The notes under the pieces were generated by a model, which was not told the origin of the DNA, searched no databases, and saw only the letters and a program-made list of their open reading frames with translations. A stretch of 64,000 nt of DNA from Silene conica. Lineage: Eukaryota; Streptophyta; Magnoliopsida; Caryophyllales; Caryophyllaceae. How positions within the stretch are numbered: the first letter of the stretch is position 1; each line of letters begins with the position of its first letter. Shown in pieces: positions 10,178 to 22,389 of the stretch. The stretch is taken from contig CM055315.2 in assembly GCA_029255685.2 (NCBI GenBank), forward strand, positions 46,419,705 to 46,483,704, in the 5' to 3' direction. Both the position numbers and the translations under genes were made by a program.

Positions 10178-10222
10178 GATCGGGTGAGAACGATTATTCG
10201 GTGCATACGGTGAGAACGAGTT
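10178..10222 (+). repeat. MULE left terminal inverted repeat
   Basis: Starts GGATCGGGTGAGAACG and contains CGGTGCATACGGTGAGAACGA. It pairs with 38,941-38,985 in inverted orientation with very few mismatches. Confidence 0.92.
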
Positions 10223-10290
10223 ATATCCGTTAGATTAGAACACAAATATGCGTTTAAGATTAAAACACCTGTCATCATCTTTTATTACAC

Positions 10291-10292
<2 letters not shown>

Positions 10293-10320
<28 letters not shown>
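10293..10320. repeat. (CT)n tract upstream of the Ulp1-like gene
   Basis: Fourteen CT units lie about 0.7 kb before the start codon at 11,030. CT tracts are common in plant 5' leaders. The segment 10,321-11,029 has no other recognisable feature and may be leader with an intron. Confidence 0.8.
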
Positions 10321-10323
<3 letters not shown>

Positions 10324-11029
10324 GCGTTTCAGGTTTCTCTTTTCTCTCAGTTTAATTAATCAAATCAATTCAAACATTCATCAATTAAATTCTACGATAT
10401 ATCTTGTGATCAACATTGCAGTTAGCTGAAGTAGCATACTCATTTTCATACAGTACCTATCCAAGTAATTCGTAGTAGGTAAGTTTCGCGATTTTAATCT
10501 ATACATTTAATTTATTTTGCATAATTTAGTTTGATGTTGTTGATTTGAATAATTTAGCTGATTTATGTCTCTTGTAGCTTACAATTTACGTAGTTTATTA
10601 CATGCATGTTGCAATCGTCGGATGTTATGGTGTTAATTTATGTTGCTGCGGAGGTTCTCCGATTGCACTGGGTTGATCAGATATGGTGATGTTTGTAGTT
10701 TGTTGTTTAGTGTTTGTGTTTAATTAATCACATAGGCGTTCATATTGAAACTAGATGCGCATTTCAAATGTCTATGTGTTAGGGAGCTTGAATTATTACA
10801 ACTGTTAGGTGTTCAAATAAATTTTTCCTGGTGGTACATGTGTTTTATATAGTTTAAATTATGATATATGATGATGATATATACGGTGTTTTGTGGTCTG
10901 GGTTCGCTTCAATTGGAAACTAGATACGCATTCAATATGATTAAGTGTCAGGGGCTTGAAAATAAGTTTATTTAACTTGTTCAGTAGGTAATCATATCAT
11001 ATATGTAGATACATGTATGATTTTGGTAG

Positions 11030-12945
11030 ATGCCTAAACGCAATGTGTCTATATGTGTAGACATGAAGAGTCCTAGACACTTAAAATTGACAGTGTCAGT
11101 AGATACTACAAGTAATCAGGAGAAAGGGTCAACAAGCAAAAAGCGTTCTAAACGTGCTGCACCAAAATGGTACCCGGCTTTAAAAACGAGAATGAGTCCA
11201 TGCGCCTTATTACGCTTCATTAACAGTGGGTTGTCTGACAAGCAACTTGCAGATATCAGAGATATGGGGTTTGGGGGGGATACTATGCCTTAAGACTGAT
11301 ATGACCCCGGGGCAGTTAGCATACTGGCTTGTGTCTGATTTCGACCCTTTCACGTCTTCTTTTACACGTATCGAACTGCCTATTCGGGATGAAGATATCC
11401 ATCTAGCCACCGGAATACCTATGGGTGAGGTACAGATTGTGCAAGCGACCAAATATGAGCATAGTGATGAGTACATAGGTATGGTTAACGCATGGAAGGC
11501 CCAATATGGCGGGGTCGAACAAATCAAGTTTACCGACATATTAAAGATGGTTGAACAGAGGGAAGACGGGGATGATTTCAAGAGGAACTTTATTGTATAC
11601 GTTGTGTCCGCCTTCCTAATGGGGGTGAAAGGGTCTTTTCCAAGCATTCAGATCCTGAAGTGTTTGGGCGATGTATCTGCTATACAAAGTCTGAAATGGT
11701 GTGATTTTACTCGGAACCATCTATTAGATAGTGTCCGACGATGGAGAGTTGATAACGAAAGGGCAGCCAAAGGGGGTAGTTAGAAGATTTTTAAGGGACC
11801 CATAATGGTTTTGATATTCATATACCTTGACAGAATGGTGTTCAAGACAAGAAAGGTCGATCGAGTGTTCCCAAAATTATGTTCATGGACTAAAAGGGCG
11901 ATCTCATTGCGGGTTTCCGAAGAAAAACGGGAAGCTCGTCGTTTTGGGGCTGGGTTTGTTGATCATAGGCTGGCTAAGCACCCAGGCTGCTATTGGGATG
12001 GTTATGTGGACAGCCAAATCAGAATGGGTACTGAGGTTAAGGTTGATCAGGATATAGAGGCGACGCATAGTCTGGGGGTGAGTAGTGAGAGTAAGTGTGG
12101 TGTGAATGATGACAGAGTACGAGTTACAAGCTGTATTGAAAAGATGGCAAACACAAGGAGAGCGCTTGCTGACGCATTTGAACAGTTCGCTGATTTAATC
12201 AACGGTGCCAAGATCATAATGCCAAATTCGGTCGTTGTGGGGCAGCTTTCTGAGATGGTAGAATCCTTGTTAGGTGGGTTTCGATTAACGCCACCTATGA
12301 AATACGAGGAAGAGATTAAACCGGATGGAGAGTGTGATGAAGGCGACACTGATGTAAACCCAAATGACATGTGCAAAGATGATCTCGTCGATGTACAACG
12401 TCCAAATGCAGTCCATACGGATCATGGTGATCAGTGTCAATATGATATGACGGGCAGTGGGGCAGATGCGATAGGATGCGGTGTTCGTGTGACAAAAATG
12501 ACGGGGGGTACTAATGATGGCGACGACCCATGCTGGAATGACCCCACTTTTGTGGATGCTGTGTGCGCGTTAAGCAGCGCATTCAACAAAGTACCCGCAT
12601 ACGAGCCGTCAAAAAAGAAAAGACGAGTTGCCCTTGATTATATTATCCGACCCTCAACTTGTTTGAATCTCAAGAGAGATCTGATTCGGAGGAACCTGAT
12701 ACACCGGGGGTACATAATAACCCTACTGATACTGTTGACCCCCCCACACCGGCAGCAAAAAATACAGTTCAGCAGGAGGCTATCACAATTCAGCAGGAGG
12801 CAAAACCACCGAACAAGAGGGACATAGTTGTCTCGAATGTATTCAAGTCACCCTTTGTTCAGCGAAACATATCAATGCTGTCAGAACTGAACCTGGCTGA
12901 GCGAGATGTTTCTGATTTGGTGTTCAGGGTCGGCCTGGATGACAG
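11030..12945 (+). pseudogene. Ulp1-like peptidase gene, first large exon (DUF1985-like N-terminus)
   Basis: Translation from ATG 11,030 gives a basic N-terminus (SKKRSKRAAPKWYPALKTRM) and then a domain resembling the DUF1985/plant-mobile-like region of Ulp1 transposon proteins: LAYWLVSDFDPFTSSF and ELPIRDEDIHLATGIPMGE. A long linker of low complexity follows. The exon ends at a good donor (GACAG|GTATAT, 12,946). Three defects are seen: a shift at a run of seven Gs (about 11,272), an in-frame TAG at 11,781 (AAKGGS*KIFKGPI) and a shift near 12,650. The splice phase joins in frame to the exon at 25,832. Function is inferred from the C-terminal peptidase exons. Confidence 0.78.
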
Positions 12946-12963
12946 GTATATTTACGCGCCTGT

Positions 12964-14639
12964 TGTAACACCCCCATCATCCTATTCATTAATAAATAGG
13001 GTTTTCCAGTGTAATTCGGATAATGGGTGTGTCACAATTAAACCAAATGTGGTAGTAGTACCTAACCATGAAATAAAATAGGTAATTGTCTAATGCAATT
13101 TAAAATCCAAATGATAAAATACGATACAACCAAATTTTAAAGTTTGCGGAAGCGAAATTAAAGTTCATTGATCCAAAAGAAGATAAAGAGTCAAAGCATT
13201 TGTCTTTGATTGAAACATTAAGCGCGCTCTCTTGTGCATCCCACGACTAATTCCCATGGGTACCTGTCACACGATCTGCTCAAACATTTTGTGATCACCG
13301 CAGGTCCAAGCAAGGACAAAACAAATAAAAGGGGTCAACAATAATGTTGAGTAAGGTAAACGATTTGAAAGCAATATAAATGAATTAAGGAAGAATAGCT
13401 TGGAAGGTATTTTATAAAATAATAATATATATCAAAATACTTCGAATAATTGAAGAACATAATATAAGATTTGCCAACATTAAATCAAAGGAAGCGATAA
13501 TTTTAAACGGTAAGATTAACATAAATATTCCAAAGTATTCAAACTCAAACCAATCCTTCAAGATAGTTCTATTTCAAGAAAACCTTTCTTTTCCAATTAT
13601 TTCAACATCGGTATAACTTTGGATAGAGGCCGTATGAAATGGATACACTCGCCCCAAACCGGATAAGCCGAGAGTCACCAAATCATGTACTAAAACTGTC
13701 CTAACATCCCGAGTGTGCACACCCCTCTAAGGGCCAACCCCAAAGAGGAAGATAAGAGGACGGGGTCTCGATCAGCTAACCCCCATCAAAAGCTCTGTAT
13801 AGGAAATCCCTTTCACTAGGGATAACCTACCCCTCTACCAAAACCGTTTCAACCAATATGAAATTCCGTTTCCAAAACAAAAACCATTTCCTCAACATTT
13901 GATAAGTCATTGCAAACTTGTAGAAAGCAAAACGGTTTTGGATTTCCGAAAATCATAATTACTTATTTCTTATCAAATACAATATCCTTTCCAGAGATTA
14001 AAACAAATAAATCCTTGTCCATAATCATTTGTAAGGTAAGTTCAAACAATATAGATACTTAATATAACAAAAGATATCAACATACAAGATAGAAAACAAT
14101 TCATACGGTTTATCAATAGAGTACGCAAACGGTGTTTTCCCTTACCTTGCAAGCGGTTAAAGGTTAGAGAGCCTCTTCTACGAATCCCGACTTTAGTGTA
14201 GAAATCAAGTGTTATGCAAGTTCCTCCTCTTGTTCTTTCTTCTTCTCCCTCACGTCTCCCTCTCCTCCTTCTTTCTTATTTTTTTTTGTTGTGTTTGTGT
14301 GTGTTTAAAATCTGAATATTTGCTTATAGGAGGATGGAGAAGGTGTCTTTTAATTGGTGTTGAAAATTGGAAAAGAGGGGATATGGGGAAGGGGGGTGGC
14401 GACACAAATGGGGGACAAAGGGGAAAGGAATCTTCTCATGCATTGGCCAAATCTTTTAGCATGCATTGGTCCATTTGTCTAGAGTTTACGATTAACGATT
14501 ACGTGACGGAAAAGATGCATGCGACGGTTTTACTTACGTAATTCTCGGTTTTAATTAAACCATACCCGGATTTAATTAGTACTCGAGCTTAAATAAAAAT
14601 TATCCGTTAAAAATTATTACGGATATTGCGGGTATTATA
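12964..14639 (-). repeat. Gypsy 3' LTR
   Basis: On the plus strand TGTAACACCCCCATC..GGGTATTATA, 1,676 bp. It is the intact form of the LTR that is split at 20,372-25,663. The small plus-strand open frame at 14,209-14,541 recurs in both copies and is LTR sequence, not a gene. The stem-loop lies at 13,335-13,350. Confidence 0.93.
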
Positions 14640-14812
14640 ATCTACCCACCTTAAAACGAACTTCGTCCTCGAAGTTTAAAACTACCCTCTACGCGCAAGC
14701 TAACACCATTATTAAAACGATCCCAAATCAAGCAAAGAAAAGAATAAGGAAATGCAAAATATGTAGGTATTACATCCTACCTCGCTTAAGGATTGTTACG
14801 TCCTCATAACTA
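14640..14812 (-). promoter_or_regulatory. Polypurine tract and two hairpins at the gypsy 3' end
   Basis: Adjacent to the LTR the minus strand reads TTAAGGTGGGTAGA, a polypurine tract. Just upstream lies the perfect stem AACTTCG/CGAAGTT (14,659-14,676). A second unit, a weaker stem GTTA/TAAC (14,795-14,810) plus a purine-rich GCGAGGTAGG run, overlaps the pol stop codon. Related units occur in the element at 59,189. Confidence 0.7.
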
Positions 14813-17800
14813 GGTAATTACCTCGAAAAGTTGTGGATATTTAAGTCTCATGGCCTCCTCGGCTTCCCAAGTGGCCTCCTCGGTGTCGTGGTTTGACCAT
14901 AACACTTTGATAATACGAGTCTCTTTATTCCGAGTCCTTCGAATTTTACTATCCAAGATCTTAACGGGTTGCTCCTCATAAGATAGTGAGTCATCGAGTT
15001 CTAGCACCTCGGGTTCTATGATGTGCGACGGGTCACTCAAATAGTTGCGGAGTTGAGAAACATGGAAAACGTTATGGACGCGATCCAAGGATGGCGGTAA
15101 CGCTAGGCGGTAGGCTACCTCTCCAACACGTTCTAAAATCTCATACGGGCCTATGTACTTGGGGCTTAACTTCCCTTTCTTACCGAATCGCATTACTCCT
15201 CTCATTGGTGACACTCGCAACAAGACTTTATCCCCAACTTCGAATTCAACACTTCTTCTGTGAAGGTCGACATAGCTCTTTTGTCTGTCTTGGGCTGCTT
15301 TCATCTTTTGCCGGATCACATGGATTTGTTGGATCATTTCTTGAATCATCTGTGGTCCAAGTACAACGCTATCTGTGAGATCATCCCAACATACAGGGCT
15401 TCTACATTTTCTTCCGTAAAGGGCTTCGAAAGGTGCCATCTTGATGCTAGCGTGATAACTGTTGTTATATGAGAATTCGATGAGATCAAGCATGTCCTCC
15501 CATGAACCTTTAAATTCCAGAGCGCAAGCTCTAAGCATGTCTTCTATAGTCTGGATTGTTCTCTCGGTTTGACCATCGGTTGGAGGATGGAAAGCGGTAC
15601 TCATCTTCAACTTGGTTCCTAAGGACTCTTGCAATTCTTGCCGAAATCGGGAAATGAATCTCGAGTCTCTATCCGAAATGATGCTCTTCGGAACACCGTG
15701 TAACCTCAGCACATGCTTCCTATAAGCTATGGCAAGTTCTCTCTTGTTCCAAGTATCCTTCATTGGTATGAAGTGTGCAGCCTTTGTCAAACGGTCCACA
15801 ATTACCCAAATCATGTTATTTCCCTTTTTGGTCCTTGGTAAGGCAGTAATGAAATCCATAGAAATTGAATCCCATTTCCATTCTGGAATGTCCAAGGGTT
15901 GTAGTAGCCCTTGCGGTCTTCTATGTTCGATCTTTACCTTTTGACAGGTTAGGCATCGTGATACGAATTCTGCTACTTCTCTCTTCATGTTTGGCCACCA
16001 GAAGGTCTTTTTCAAGTCCTTATATAGTTTGTCTCCTCCTGGATGTACTGAATAGGGTGTATTGTGTGCTTCCTCCATGATTCTCCTTTTCAGCTCGGAA
16101 TTTTGGGGTACACACCATCTTTCCTTGTAGTGAAGGCTCCCATCATTCCCGATAGCGAAACCTTCTCCACTCGGGGTTCCAATCTTTGCTTTCCTTGTCT
16201 TAATCATTTCATCTTCAGCTTGTTCCTTTCGGATCTCCTCATATAGGTCGAGCGATAGGGTGAAATCGTTCATGCTCCCACCATGAGAGATTACGTTGAT
16301 ACCCATGTTCTGTATCTCCTCCCTTAGCTTTCTTTGTGAGATAGCTCCACATAGTGAATGCACACATTTCCGACTGAGTGCGTCGGCCACCACATTTGCT
16401 TTTCCTTTGTGGTATTGGATCTACATGTCATAGTCTTTAATTAACTCCAACCATCTCCTTTGTCTCATGTTCAGCTTCTTTTGAGTGAAAATGTACTTTA
16501 GGCTCTTGTGATCGGAAAAGATCTTGAAGGTTATACCGTAAAGGTAATGACGCCATATCTTGAGGGCAAAGACAACGGCAGCTAATTCCAAATCATGGGT
16601 TGGGTAGTTGACTTCATGTGTCTTCAGTTGTCTGGATGCGTAAGCGATTACTCGACGATTCTGCATCAGTACGCATCCTAGGCCATTTTTCGATGCGTCC
16701 GTATACACCTCAAAATTTTCATTCCCACTTGGTAACGCTAGGACTGGGCGGTTTTTAATCGCTCCTTGAGAGTTTGGAATGCTTTCTCACAGTTGTCATC
16801 CCATTGGAACTTGTTAGCCTTCTTCATAAGCGAAGTCATCGGTCGGGCAATCTTGGAGAAATCCTTTACAAAGCGCCTATAGTAACCGGCCAAGCCTAGA
16901 AAGCTACGGATCTCGGTCACATTCTTCGGAGTTGACCAATTTGAGACGGCTTCTACCTTGCTGGGGTCAACTGAAAATCCCTCTCTCGAGATAACATGAC
17001 CCAGAAATGATACTTTTTCTAGCCAAAACTCGCATTTCGACATCTTAGCATATAGTTGATTGTCTCTCAATGTTTGGAGAATTAGTCTCAGGTGTTCCTT
17101 GTGATCTTGTTGGTTCTTTGAGTATACCAAGATATCATCGATGAAGACGACTACGAACTTATCCAAGAATGGTCGGAATACTCGCTTCATTAGGTCCATG
17201 AACACAACAGGTGCATTTGTAAGACCAAATGGCATTACGGTGAACTCATAGTGACCATATCTGATTCGGAAGGCAGTCTTTGGTATATCTTCTCTAGCTA
17301 TTCTTAATTGATGGTATCCAGATCTGAGGTCTATCTTTGAGAACACTCCTGCTCCGCGCAATTGGTCGAAGAGGTCATCGATTCGGGGTAAAGGATATCG
17401 GTTCTTCACCGTCACATTGTTCAGCTCACGATAGTCTATGCACAACCTTAAACTTCCATCTTTTTTTCTCACAAACAAGACGGGTGCTCCCCATGGCGAC
17501 ACACTTGGGCGGATATAACCCTTTTCAAGTAGCTCTTCTAATTGAGTCTTTAACTCAGCTAATTCCTTCGGTGCCATCCTATAGGGTGCTTTCGAAATTG
17601 GGCCTGATCCCGGAACTAGGTCAATTCGAAATTCAACTTCCCTTTGCGGAGGCATGCCGGGAATCTCGTCAGGAAAGACATCCGCAAATTCCCGAACAAT
17701 CTCCACATCTTCAACTTTTGGGCCCTCAATAGATACGTCATGGACATGACACAAAATGAATGGACACCCTTTCCTTAGGTATGATTTTAAGGTAAGCACA

Positions 17801-19446
17801 GAAATAAGTTTTACTTTGGGTTTGACTATGACACCTTTGTATGATACTCGGACTCCTTTGGGTCCTCTCATCGAAACTTTTTGTTGCCAACAATCAATCT
17901 TAGCTTTATGCCTATTTAACCAATCCATCCCTAGTATTACATCAAAATTTCCTAGTGGAAACTCGATGAGGTCAGCAAGAAAATCGGTCCCCATGATGGT
18001 TATAGACACATCCTTATAGATTCGTGTGCATCTCACCACCTCTCCCGATGGTTGCACAAAATTGCTTTTTATGGTTTCATATTGCTTAAGGTCGAGATTG
18101 GGTGCAAAAGAACTGGCTATGAAAGAATGAGATGCTCCTGAATCAAATAGAACATAAGAGAGTTTAGAATTGATTAGGAATGTACCGGTCACGACGTTCT
18201 CAGTCTTTTCAGCTTCATCTCGGCCAATGGCAAAGAGTCTCCCAGTTCGATTTCCATTTCCTCCTTGAACGGTGCTGGTTGAAGCAGCTTGGGTATTGCC
18301 TCCATTGGTTGGCGCTCTGCTGGTGCCTTGGTTATTGGGGTTCCCTTGGGGTCGAGTGGCAGGTTGAGCACGATTAGAATTGGCATAGCTCCCAGTAGTC
18401 CTAACAGGCATTCCTCCTTGGCGAGCTTGGTTCCCTTGCTGAGACTGTCGCTCCTTGGAATAACACTCATAAGCCCGGTGCCCCATTTTGTTGCAGGAGT
18501 TGCAGCGAACAGGGTTGCCATTGCAATCCTTCCCAGGGTGATCTTGACGACATTGTTTACAGAGCTAATGCCTCACGAACTGCTTTCCTTGAAAATTTGT
18601 GACAAGGCTTTTTCCATGGTTCCCAAAAGATTTCGGTCTGGGCGGCAGATTGGCAAAGTTTCCTTTCTTGTGGGACCCTTGGCCCACATCAGATTGTGTG
18701 CGCTTTCGTTTTTCTCCGGCAGCGACTTTCTTTTCTTCCAAGACTTTCTCAATGTTGCTGGCTCGACAGTAAACTGCGGCTATAGTGGCGAACTCTTGTC
18801 CTCCTAGACGGTCTCTAATGCCGAGCTCGAGGTTTCGCTCGAACTTATCCGCTTTGGAAGCTTCGTAGGGAACTAAGTTTGACGCGAAACGAGACAGCTC
18901 TTGAAACTTTTGATAGTATTCCTGAACAGTCATTGATCCTTGCTTGAGGTTGTCAAATTCTCTCCTTTTTGCCCTTCGAAGGTGTTCGGGAAAGAACTCA
19001 GCTCTCAACGCTTTCTTAAAAGCCTCCCACGAAAAAGGTTCAGCAACTTCTTCTCCTTCATCATTAAGATAATACACGGGTTCTAAGAACCGGTCCTTGT
19101 TATTGCCCCACCAAATGTCAGTAGTTTCAGTGAGGTAGTAGGTGGCTTGATCCACCATGTACTCCTCAGGACATCGCAAGGTTTGAAATATTTTCTCAAA
19201 CTCACGGATCCAGTTTTCAAGCTTTACTGGGTCTCCGTCCTTGCCATCATATTGCGGAGGGCGTTGCTGACCTACGGCCTTAGTCAGGCTGGCCGCGGGG
19301 TTTGAAACATTGCCTTGAGCCATTCGTTCCATTGATTCAGCTAATCGGGTGTTGATCTGGACTAATTGTTGAACAACCTCGTTCATTCCTTGGTTGTTCT
19401 GGTTGTTGTCGTCATCGCGGTTGTGGTTGTTGCTTGAACGGGCCAT
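14810..19446 (-). pseudogene. Gypsy gag-pol polyprotein (capsid to chromodomain), inactivated
   Basis: One frame starts at ATG 19,446 with capsid-type gag (EKIFQTLRCPEEYMVDQATY; TVQEYYQKFQELSRFA). Two zinc knuckles follow ([13 protein letters not shown] and [14 protein letters not shown], about 18,470-18,560), then protease (FDSGASHSF), reverse transcriptase ([23 protein letters not shown]), RNase H ([21 protein letters not shown]), integrase (H-H-C-C ending CLTCQK; SMDFITALPRT; SDRDSRF) and a C-terminal chromodomain (IIKVLWSNHDTEEATWE). Breaks: in-frame TAG at 18,565 just before the first knuckle, a one-base loss near 16,748 between RT and RNase H, and TAG at 16,421 after KDYDM. Family length is about 1,550 residues, as here. 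Confidence 0.93.
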
Positions 19447-19710
19447 CGTTACTACGCAACGAAATAAACATACTCAGGCTCTTTGTATAAATATACGTAC
19501 GTGATTGGCTTCTATCCTACATCCGATCATATTACGTTTATCCCAAAGCGTGTCACGATGTTAATATAAGGAACTGATTAGGCATATAAACATAGCGCAA
19601 CAAAACATATTCAATACTTGAAAGAAAAAGTTCACTACATCATGAGAAGCAATTCTAGAGTTCAAAGCACCATAGAGAAATCTAGGCTCCTCCTATAAGA
19701 TTTGAGGAAA

Positions 19711-20109
19711 CTAATTATCACCAGTAGGACTAGGAGGGTTAACGACTTCCTCCATTGACACATCGGTTTCGTATTCTAACTCCTCATAGCGCACCTCCTC
19801 ATAGCACCTCTGGATCACTGAATCGAGGTCGTGAAGGAGTGGGTACTCCGGTAACGTGGGGTCTAAAACCCTCTCTTCATTATGGAACTCTACTTCATCT
19901 AACAGCTCCTGCCTGAGCTCCGCGTAAAATCCACTAGTTGGAAGGGACTCAATAAGAGTCCTCCCTTGAAGGAAGGTACAATCACTGAAAGTATAACTAT
20001 CTAGCTCTGCGTAAAACTGCATGTACGCTTTATATCGCCTACAATGCTCCATAATACAACTATCCGGATGCATTTTGATATCGGACGGGTGAACACAAGG
20101 AAAATCCAT
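19711..20109 (-). CDS. Leader ORF between primer-binding site and gag, unknown function
   Basis: A clean 132-codon frame on the element's sense strand lies between the primer-binding site (20,355) and gag (19,446). The protein is acidic, especially at the C-terminus (YEEVRYEELEYETDVSMEE), has an early CVHPSDIKMHPDSCIMEHC region with four cysteines and two histidines, and shows no signal peptide or membrane segment. I do not recognise it. It is in the position of extra leader ORFs reported in some plant gypsy families. It could be a protein gene or a chance open frame in a long leader. Confidence 0.5.
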   Translation of the reverse strand: MDFPCVHPSDIKMHPDSCIMEHCRRYKAYMQFYAELDSYTFSDCTFLQGRTLIESLPTSGFYAELRQELLDEVEFHNEERVLDPTLPEYPLLHDLDSVIQRCYEEVRYEELEYETDVSMEEVVNPPSPTGDN

Positions 20110-20228
20110 CCTAATAATACGTACATATCAAGGTATACTTAATCAGATAATTGCTATTAAAATAAAAACAACGCATTAAGGTCCGTCCCATGTATCCCCC
20201 TCACACAATCTCACCACGAATTAAATAA

Positions 20229-20230
<2 letters not shown>

Positions 20231-20274
<44 letters not shown>
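20231..20274. repeat. T44 homopolymer in the gypsy leader
   Basis: Forty-four uninterrupted T on the plus strand, meaning A44 in the element's sense leader between primer-binding site and leader ORF. Confidence 0.95.
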
Positions 20275-20279
<5 letters not shown>

Positions 20280-20354
20280 ATTTTAACAAGGTCGGTCAAC
20301 TTACGGGTGGTGAAGAGATATGAAGATCTAGTCACCTATTCCAAGAAGGAAACC

Positions 20355-20367
20355 CGCTCTGATACCA
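20355..20367 (-). promoter_or_regulatory. Primer-binding site (initiator tRNA-Met)
   Basis: The minus strand reads TGGTATCAGAGCG four bases inside the 5' LTR. This is the standard complement of the plant initiator tRNA-Met 3' end. Confidence 0.93.
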
Positions 20368-20942
20368 CTTTTGTAACACCCCCATCATCCTATTCATTAA
20401 TAAATAGGGTTTTCCAGTGTAATTCGGATAATGGGTGTGTCACAATTAAACCAAATGTGGTAGTAGTACCTAACCATGAAATAAAATAGGTAATTGTCTA
20501 ATGCAATTTAAAATCCAAATGATAAAATACGATACAACCAAATTTTAAAGTTTGCGGAAGCAAAATTAAAGTTCATTGATCCAAAAGAAGATAAAGAGTC
20601 AAAGCATTTGTCTTTGATTGAAACATTAAGCGCGCTCTCTTGTGCATCCCACGACTAATTCCCATGGGTACCTGTCACACGATCTGCTCACACATTTTGT
20701 GATCACCGCAGGTCCAAGCAAGGACAAAACAAATAAAAGGGGTCAACAATAATGTTGAGTAAGGTAAACGATTTGAAAGCAATATAAATGAATTAAGGAA
20801 GAATAGTTTGGAAGGTATTTTATAAAATAATAATACATATCAAAATACTTCGAATAATTGAAGAACATAATATAAGATTTGCCAACATTAAATCAAAGGA
20901 AGCGATAATTTTAAACGGTAAGATTAACATAAATATTCCAAA

Positions 20943-21190
20943 CACTAGTACAGAAATGTCATTTGGCAACGGTTAAAAAGCACATATGGCAACGGTTCCA
21001 CGACCGTTGTAAATCGGGGCGTTGCCTTAAACAATCACCTACGGCAACAGTTGTTAACCGTTGCCAAAAGGTGTTTTTGGCAACGGTTATTAGCAGCAAC
21101 CGTTGCCTTATGTATATAAAAGGCAACGGTTATTAACAGCAACCGTTGCCTTATGTATATAAAAGGCAACGGTTCATTTTAACGACCGTT
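20943..21190. repeat. CACTA left TIR and subterminal repeats
   Basis: GGCAACGGTT-type boxes occur about nine times in both orientations, often as facing pairs able to form stems (for example 'ggcaacggttattaacagcaaccgttgcc'). In CACTA elements such arrays bind the transposase. Confidence 0.9.
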
Positions 21191-21419
21191 GCCGTTGCTC
21201 AATCAAATTTTTTTTTAAAAAAAATATATTCCAATAATATATTTTTGGGTAAATGTAAAGTTTTCTATTAAGATAATAATTAATTACAAACCAATGTTTA
21301 ACATATAATCAACATTACAAAGCAATATCAATACCTAAATAAGCCTAAGAAAATAAGCATATACTAGGCTGTTTATAAGAGTCTACACACATACTGGACT
21401 TCCATTTTCATTATACGCA

Positions 21420-21560
21420 AAGGAGTGAATGCTAGAATAGAAGCCATTTGTAGAAACTTTATATGGGATGGTGGGACAGAATACACTAGAGTACCTACTG
21501 TTGCATGGGCTAAAATCTGTACTAACAAGAAGCAAGGAGGGTTAGGTTTTCAAATGGCAG
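21420..21560 (+). pseudogene. LINE reverse-transcriptase scrap inside the CACTA element
   Basis: A short frame encodes ARIEAICRNFIWDGGTEYTR..KKQGGLGF, matching the post-RT region of the LINEs in this window (RIEAICRNYLWDG..EQGGLGI). It is a fragment of roughly 45 codons without LINE ends. The rest of 21,560-22,385 shows nothing recognisable. Confidence 0.75.
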
Positions 21561-22389
21561 TGAGCTCGTACAATATGTCATTTGAGCATTTGTTGAAGAT
21601 GAATCACTGGTTGTTGTTTGTCTGGTGGCAGTGAACTCAATTGTTGAGGAGTCAGGCTCAACACTTGCTGCAACAGGGCTGACTCCACATTAGGCGCAAG
21701 CTGCAACTGCACATTATTAATAAGCACTGTCAATCGCTCTCAATTATTCAAGATAAGCATCCAATTGAACTGGGAAATATGTGATCGGCTAGCCTAATTT
21801 CATACCACTCAAAGATTGTACATACTTTAGTATAGTGCACTGGAAAATATATTCCACTTAATTCATATCAAAATTTCTAGGAGTAAAAAGACAAAGTATT
21901 CATTTTCTGTCCTTACTTTAGTGCTGTTCACAAAGGTTACCGTTAATATGCATTTAAAACCATAAAAATGCACAAGTAATACTCTAGAGCAAGATTAACC
22001 ACAACTTAGAAAAGGTTACCACCAAGGTCAATATGCAGTTACATTTACCACAAAACAAAGCATTAAGTTTGAAAAAACAAGCCACTATTCGACATATTTG
22101 ACAAGCATTAAGTTCATTGAAATTTATCTTTCTTACAATGAGAATGTGTCCTTATATAGAGCTTTATAATGAGAATGTGCAACAACATAAATACTACTCC
22201 CCAGAGAAAAAACGGATGATGATCCATGAGACACTGAAGATGACACATTCAGAACAGGGAAATTAAAGTTCAATGAATGTTGCCATTTGAAGGAAAGGCA
22301 AAAAAAATGTCAAAAGAGTCTTGAACAATAAAATAGTGGATGTGAGCCAAACGACAATAGTAAAATAGAAAAGCAGACGGAGCACTACC

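Noticed and set aside
14209..14541. Plus-strand small protein with an apparent signal peptide, repeated at 25,221-25,565
   Set aside because: It lies in the gypsy LTRs in antisense orientation. The leucine/phenylalanine-rich start comes from a CT-rich tract.
18289..18807. Plus-strand 172-codon frame
   Set aside because: It is the antisense shadow of the gag-protease region on the minus strand.
20355..20367. A tRNA-Met gene
   Set aside because: Only the 13-nt complement of the tRNA 3' end is present, next to an LTR. It is a primer-binding site, and no cloverleaf is nearby.
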